A DNA stretch of 64,000 nt from Dastarcus helophoroides (Eukaryota; Arthropoda; Insecta; Coleoptera; Bothrideridae): NCBI GenBank assembly GCA_028583605.1, contig CM053337.1, positions 20,108,488 to 20,172,487 on the forward strand, given 5' to 3'. The notes beneath the pieces were generated by a model. It was not told the origin of the DNA. It saw only the letters and a program-made list of their open reading frames with translations, and did no database searches. Within the stretch, counting starts at the first letter, position 1. Every line of letters starts with the position of its first letter. Positions 58,163-64,000 of this stretch are shown here, piece by piece. A program made the position numbers and the translations under genes.

Positions 58163-58803
58163 TACAAAAAAATTTAAATGTTCTACAGGGAACATTCGTT
58201 ATTGGTAGGGCCCAGGTGATTACATTTCTATAGCAAGCCCTTCTTATTCACACGGTCGAATTTTGAGTTAATATTTTTTAAAATATAACATAGAAAAATA
58301 TCAACACTCAAAAGTACAAAGGGTTTTTAAGATATCAAAATATATAAAAAAAGCTCAATTGTGTGATTAAACAAAACTTTTATGTGCCTTTGTTTTTGTA
58401 CATTGGATTCCTTTGGAGCTCCACACTGCTTTGGTACACCTTGCACTGGATTGTTTTGGTGCGCCACACAGACTGCTTTATAGAATGTCGCATATTAGAT
58501 TACTTTAGTGCACAGAGTTGAGGTCACATAAAAAAAATTATCAATGCTTGTAGTTTGAAACGATACACTAGGATATGCAGTTTTCTCAAGAGCTCTTCGT
58601 GATAGCAAAATCTATAAAAATATGCTATTTATTGAAAAAATATAGAAAATGGTTACACAATAACTGCTAAAACTAGATGAATATGAAAAGTCTACAGCTA
58701 TGTATTAGAATTAACTCTGTAAGGAAACAAAACACCTTCATTGTTTTCCTGCACTTTTTCAATTAAGCTACAAAATGGGATGAATCATTTATCTTGTTTC
58801 GTT
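58163..58803. other. Convergent intergenic region and INCENP 3' UTR
   Basis: No gene is seen. On the minus strand AATAAA (58628-58633) lies about 170 nt after the INCENP stop and can serve as its polyadenylation signal. Confidence 0.5.
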
Positions 58804-61800
58804 TCATTCCTTGACGGGAGCCAAATATGTAAAGCGAGGGGGATCATGCCACACCGCACTAGAGCCTCGTTTTATATTCCTCAGGTCACGATTTTGGAAT
58901 ACTTCTGCCAGGTCAACCGTCTGAGCTTGCATTCTAAAGAAGCTATTCTTAATACTGCTGCCAGCCGTCAATTGAATAAGCTCCCTTCTAGATTTTATCC
59001 TGTCTTTGCTCCACACTGGTATCTTAGGACGGTGGTTAGCGTATTCTTCCTCATCCGAATCGTAGCAGTCGTCAGTGGGAAGTCGCGGCGCCTTTCTAAT
59101 CATATAAATCGGAGGCTGGTTCTTCACCACCGCACACTTTTCCTCCTCCAACCGTAAAGCCTCCTCTCTCTTCTTCTCTTCCAGGGCCTTCTTCTTGGCC
59201 AGCAGTCGCTTCTTTTCCACCTCCTCGACGAGCTTCTGCTGCTTCTCCTGCTTTTCCATCTGCAACTGCCGCCGTCGCTCCTCTTTGAGCTTCTGCTGCG
59301 CCTCCAGCGCTTCCTGTTTGAATTTCTCCTTTTCCTCGCGCTGCTTCTGCAGTCGGGCCATCTTCTCTTCGCGCATGCGACGTTTCTCTTCGATTTTGGC
59401 CGTAAGAAGCGCCGCCTTACGGGCTTGGGCTGCGTCCTTTTCCGAGGATCTGACTACGCTGGAGCCCACCAGGGGTGAATTCATGCAGAGGGAGTTGTTG
59501 TAGTTTAATCTCGTTGCGTATGTGGGGGGTGGATTCGGCGTGAAATATTTCAATTTTTCTTTGGCTGTCTTTTGGAGGGGCGTCGTTGTTTCTTTTTTAG
59601 TTTTGACTAATTTTTCGAAGGCTTCCACTTTTTTCTTGACCGGGCTGTTGTCGAATGGACTGAAAATCTCGATTTGTTTCTTAGCGGGTTTTTTCACGTT
59701 ACCATTGTTTACGTAAACTGGTTTTTCTATGATCATCGTCTTATCCATGAGTTCATGTCTTTCTATACCCTTCTCGGGTACTTTGTCTTCTAAGGTTGAA
59801 ACCGCATCTTCGTATTCGGTTTCCAATGTTTTGTCACGGTCATTGATTTGCTCAACTTCTTCAACTTGCTTGGTTTTTTCAATTTGTTCTGTTTCTTCAA
59901 TTCGCTCTGGTTCCATTGATGGGTTTTTTGGTTTTCTCACGGATTTCTTCTTCTCCTTGTCGCTTTTCCGTTCTTGTGTTTCAACAATATCTACACAGAA
60001 AAAAAAATTGTAAAGTTTTATTCACAAAAATGATGTGCTAATTTGCAAAAGCAAAAAAAGTCAACATTTAATTTGTAATGTTATAACATTTTGAGATTAA
60101 AAATCAACATTTCTGGAAACCTCTTTGAATTTTAGTTTAGTCTAAATTAAAAAAATAGTTTCAAAATTATATTCGAAAGTGTCGAAAAATAGTCGCAATT
60201 TCAAGGAAAAATCAAATTTTCTTGGTTTCAGGGAACAAGATTTGTATGTCAACACATTTTCAAGTTTGAATTCTAGAAAAAATGCAAGAAAACTTGAAAT
60301 TTATGAAAAAGCTAAATAAGAGCTTGTTATAAAAATTTCAGATAAAAATTAAAATCTCAAATTCAACCTGGATAGTTTCAAAAAACGTCCAAAACTCAGA
60401 ATTCTGAGAAAAATTGCACTTTCAAAAAAATTTAAAAATTCCCAGACAAACTCAAAATTAGTTTAATGACAAAATTTTACGAAACATTTTCGAAATTGAA
60501 ACTCGAATTACTGATAATAAACTTAAAATAAAAAAACTAGACGTTTATTGAAAAAAATTTGAGGAATTGATTAAATTTTGAGAAAAGTTTGAAATTGAAA
60601 TTCTGGGAAAACACTTAAAATGTTTACATTTTTTCTAAACTATCAATAAAACTAAAAATTTATAATTTCCAAAAACTTTGATTTTTTCTCTTTCAAAATT
60701 CTCACTTTAAACTGAAAATCCCCCAGTTTGGCATTACAATACAAAATTAAAGAAGAAAATGAAAATTTGAATTTTTGGCGATTTAAATCAAAATTTAAGA
60801 CAGTCGAAATCATATCAAAAATACTCTTAAAAATTCATTAATTTTTGTCAAAACATTTCAGAGTCAAAAACACTTAAACTTTAAATTTGAAATTTATAAC
60901 GAAAAACTAATTTAAATGTAAAATATTAACAAAAAAACTTCAACTCTGAAGGCAAAGTCAAAATATTTAAAGAAATAAAAATTGGATTTAAATCCAAATT
61001 TTTAGGAAATAATGTTAACCTCATTTCAACAGTCTACTTCGACCTGAATTTTTTAAATCAAATCGAAACTCAGACTGTTGAAATAAGGGTCAAAATTTGA
61101 ACACAAACTCGACGTTTGATGCAAAAAAAAATTGAGTTTGAACATAAAATTGAAGAAAAAAGCCCTAACCGTTTTGAATTTGGTTTTCGCCTTTGTCGGA
61201 CCTCGATCTTTTCGACTTTTGCCTGACTTGCTCATTTAACTCTTGACTGTCTCTGTCTTCCTCCCTCTTCTTCTTACTTTGAGTGCTAGCTCTTATTTCA
61301 TCTTCTTTTAGCTTCTTTTTAGTTCGCGTTAACCGCCCAACAGGCTCATCTACTTTGACTGGCTCCGCCTCCACAGGTTTCTTCTTTTTAATAGTCTTCG
61401 TTCGGGTGCTTCGCACTGGAATCTCCTCCTCTGCATCAGATTTATTGGTCAATGTGGTCGCAATTGAATCATCCAAGGCTATGGTTTCGATATTTGGGCC
61501 CTCTAAAATAACATCAGATTCTCTGTCGCTGGTTGATTTCGAGGTAGGTTTTTTTGTCCTTTTACTCGTTCGACGGACAACCTCGTTCTCTGATTTCACA
61601 CTGACGTTCGAAATAGTGCTATTGATCGACAACTTCTCTTTCTTGATTTTTTTGCGCTTAAGGGGCGGTAATTTCGGCGCTGGCATCTCTTCATTGTCAG
61701 TCTTGCTCTTCTCGCTTGTGTTGGATTCCAAAGAATGTTTCTCTTGTTTTATTACAACTGTCTGCTCTACATTCGATAATTTGTCTGTCAGAACCTTTCT

Positions 61801-61917
61801 AGTGCGTGTTGACCTTTTGGGCACTTCAAAAGCCTGAAGTGGGGCATTTTCCTTTTGAGAACTTCGCCGTTCTGGAAAATTNNNNNNNNNNATAGAGGCA
61901 TATGCCTTCAGGTCCAT
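58804..61917 (-). CDS. Incenp: INCENP, inner centromere protein (5' end incomplete)
   Basis: Two exons join in phase: 61170-61917 (containing ten Ns) and 58804-59990. About 644 residues are visible. INCENP is the scaffold of the chromosomal passenger complex and activates Aurora B. Exon 1 is basic, Ser/Thr-rich and disordered, as in the family's central linker. Residues about 437-534 form a long single alpha-helix rich in Glu/Lys/Arg. The IN-box follows, with DSDEEEY at 560-566 and KIPVW ending at 576. The C-terminal activation motif reads KRGSSAVW (human KRTSSAVW), so its two phospho-serines are Ser626 and Ser627. The N-terminal CEN box that binds survivin and borealin is not seen. It may be on an unseen exon, and the first visible exon may really begin at an acceptor near GCATATGCC (about 61903) rather than at ATG 61917. 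Confidence 0.9.
59991..61169. repeat. INCENP intron, AT-rich
   Basis: 1.18 kb of AT-rich low-complexity DNA. It includes a relic of the 40.7-kb foldback family (TTTCTTGGTTTCAGGGAACA near 60220). No exon is seen. Confidence 0.55.
61882..61891. other. Assembly gap (10 N)
   Basis: Ten Ns lie inside the first visible INCENP coding exon. A run of exactly ten usually marks a gap of unknown size, so the apparent reading frame across it is not proof of continuity. Confidence 0.95.
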
Positions 61918-64000
61918 GTTTCAAAAATATTGAACCGTTTTTTTTCAAATTGGGGGTTAAAAACTTAGGTTTTTGAATTTAAATTTTACTCGAAATTTTT
62001 GTTTTTTCCCTCAAACTTGTATGTTTGAATTTTAAATTCGAAATTTCTTCTAAATTTAACTTTGTTTTGAAACTTTTCAAGTTGATTTTCGAAAAAAAAT
62101 ATTCTTTTTGATAAAATGCCACTTAAGTTACAATTTAAAAGAATCAGGTTCTTCAAAAATAAATTCGAATTTCAGGGAAAGACGAAATCATTCAAAATGT
62201 CGAATTACAGAAATTCAAAGTTTTGGGAAAAAAGTCGATTTGTTGAAAGAAGGGTCGAAATCTCAAAAAAGTCGAAGTTTTAAAGAAATAGTCGATGAAA
62301 AATGGTCACAAAAATTGAAAACAGTCCAAAACTTTAAGCAAAATTCACAATTTTGATGTTTTAAAAAGTCGAAAATTAAAAAAAAAAACTATATTTCAGA
62401 TAGTTTCATTTACAAAACTCGTGACTTTGAGACACAAAATGAAATTCTAAAAAAAGAGATTCCCGATATACTAAAAAATTCCAAAACCTTAGAAAGACCT
62501 CTGGAAAATCAAAATTCTTGAAAAAAATTCGAATTTTATTCCAAAAAAAGTCAAAATTTAGACAACAGTCAAAAATAAAAATGGGAAATTTTGAATACGG
62601 TCGGAATCTTTTAAAAAGTTAAAATTTCAAGCTTTAATTCGGAATTCGGATGCTAAAAAGTGGAAATTTCTAAAAAAAAAAGCGTTTTTTTCAAATGATC
62701 CCCAATTTACATAACTCAAAATGCTCGAGAAAAGTCAAAGTTCTTTGCAAAAAACATAGGAAAATTTTTTAAAAGTCAAAATTTTGGTAAACAATCAAAA
62801 ATAAAGTGGACATTTGAAATACGCCCGTCGGGAATTGAAAAAAAAAAAGTCATAATTTCAATTTGCAAATTCGAAAAATTGATGATAAAAAGTCGAAATT
62901 TTAAAACCAAAAAAAAAGCATTTTTCAAATGATCCGATTTAAAATAACTCGAGATCCGAAAAGGGGGGGTCAAAATTTTTGAAAAAAAATTTTGAAATTT
63001 TAAAAAAAGTCAAAAATTTGGGAAAACCAGTCAAAAATAAAGGGGCCAAAGGGGGGGGAAAAATTTTTTGAAAAAAAAAACCGGTTTCAAAAAATTTTAA
63101 AGGGGAAAAAAGTTTTAAAAAATTTAAAAAAAGCCCAAAATTTTTCGGAAAATTTTTGAAATTTAAAATTAAAAAAAGTCAAAAAAATTTTAAAAAACCC
63201 AACCCCAAAAAAAAAAAAAAATTTTAAAAAATTTGGGTTTTTTCCAAAAAAATTTAAAACAAAAAAAAAAACTTTCGAAAAATTTCCTTTGAGAAAAAAA
63301 AAATTTTTTTTCAAAATTTTTTTTTCTTTTAAAAAATTAAAATTTGAAAAATTTTCAAAAAAGGTCAAAATTTAACCCTTTTGGTAAAAAAAAAATTTTT
63401 TTTTAAAAAAAAAAAAAATTTTGAAATTTTTTGGGAAAAAAATTTTTTGAAAAAAACCAAAAACGGGGTTTTTTCAAAAATTTTTAAATTTTTTTTCCAA
63501 AAAAAAAGTTCAAAAAAAATTTAAAAAGGGCAAAAAATTTAAAAAAAATTTGGGGGTTTTTTAAAAAAAAATTTTAAAAAAAAGTAAAAAAAAAATTTTT
63601 AAAAAATAAAAAAATTTCCCCTTTAAAAAAACCTAAAATTTTTTTCCCCGAGACCTCGAGAAAGATCATAAATTTTTGAAAAAGAAAATTCGAGACTTTC
63701 AAAAAGGTCAAAACTTGGGAAGTAGTTTAGTTTTCAACCAAAGGTCAAAATTTTAAAAAAAAAGTGAAAATTTTGTTTTTAAAAAAAATTTTTTTTTTTT
63801 TAAAAAGTGATGTTTCAAAGGAAAATATTTCAAATAGCCTAATTCGAGTCTACAAAAAACACAAAATATTAAACAGAGTTAAAAATTTAAGAACAGGTTG
63901 AAATTTTGAGAAAAGTTTGAATTTTGATCAAAATTTTTAAAAAATTAGAAATTTGCAGAAACATCATAAATTTTCAAGGACAGCAAACATTAAAAATCTA
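61918..64000. repeat. AT-rich repeat, partly degraded consensus
   Basis: Up to about 62940 this is normal AAAAGTCAAAATTT-type repeat. From about 62950 to 63650 it becomes runs of A, T, G and C homopolymers with almost no other structure. From about 63650 it returns to normal AT-rich repeat. No gene is seen; the open frame at 63087-63368 is Phe/Lys-only noise. Confidence 0.6.

Noticed and set aside
59195..60013. Plus-strand Ser/Phe-rich frames opposite INCENP
   Set aside because: They are antisense shadows of the Glu/Lys/Arg-rich helix codons.

Overview
The window is a stretch of insect nuclear DNA. It has spliced genes with GT-AG introns (most 45-70 nt, a few expanded to several kb), AATAAA signals after the stop codons, two non-LTR retrotransposons, a hAT-type DNA transposon and very large amounts of AT-rich satellite. 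The order cannot be fixed from sequence alone; a beetle-like genome is a guess. I reconstructed splice junctions by hand, keeping reading phase across every intron.

Layout, left to right. (1) 1-10.2 kb: the last two coding exons of a C2H2 zinc-finger nuclear protein (+; possibly the MEP-1 family), lying in AT-rich introns with duplicated and inverted blocks. A non-repetitive island at about 0.62-1.13 kb may be a regulatory element. (2) 12.1-16.2 kb: a nearly intact CR1-like non-LTR retrotransposon. (3) 16.2-21.2 kb: short-unit and 109-bp satellites and a possible Helitron terminus. (4) 21.9-24.7 kb: a complete seven-exon leukotriene A4 hydrolase (LTA4H)/aminopeptidase gene (-; 612 aa, cytosolic; copy A). 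(5) 26.5-27.2 kb: complete mitochondrial ribosomal protein L13 (+). (6) 28.0-51.5 kb: a second complete LTA4H paralogue (-; ten exons, 629 aa; copy B). An extra first exon gives it a predicted signal peptide. Its introns hold an alternating inverted-repeat array, a long inverted repeat, a ~350-bp satellite, a foldback element and an 8-kb hAT element that carries a nested 4.2-kb LINE. (7) 52.4-55.3 kb: a ~480-bp satellite. (8) 57.6-58.1 kb: a small three-exon pallidin-like BLOC-1 subunit (+). (9) 58.8-61.9 kb: INCENP, the chromosomal passenger scaffold (-), whose 5' end runs into a 10-N assembly gap and probably lacks its N-terminal exon. (10) 62-64 kb: AT-rich sequence that degrades into homopolymer noise.

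The genes do not form an operon. They are a housekeeping set: mitochondrial translation, lysosome-related organelle biogenesis, mitosis and chromatin. The most interesting part is the LTA4H pair around MRPL13. Copy A keeps the cytosolic form but has Phe where human LTA4H has Tyr378, the residue modified during suicide inactivation. Copy B keeps that Tyr and has acquired a secretory leader and three extra introns. Much of the AT-rich filler is built from A-tract/T-tract units around AAATTTCGA, at its clearest a 20-bp unit with two A-tracts one helical turn apart.
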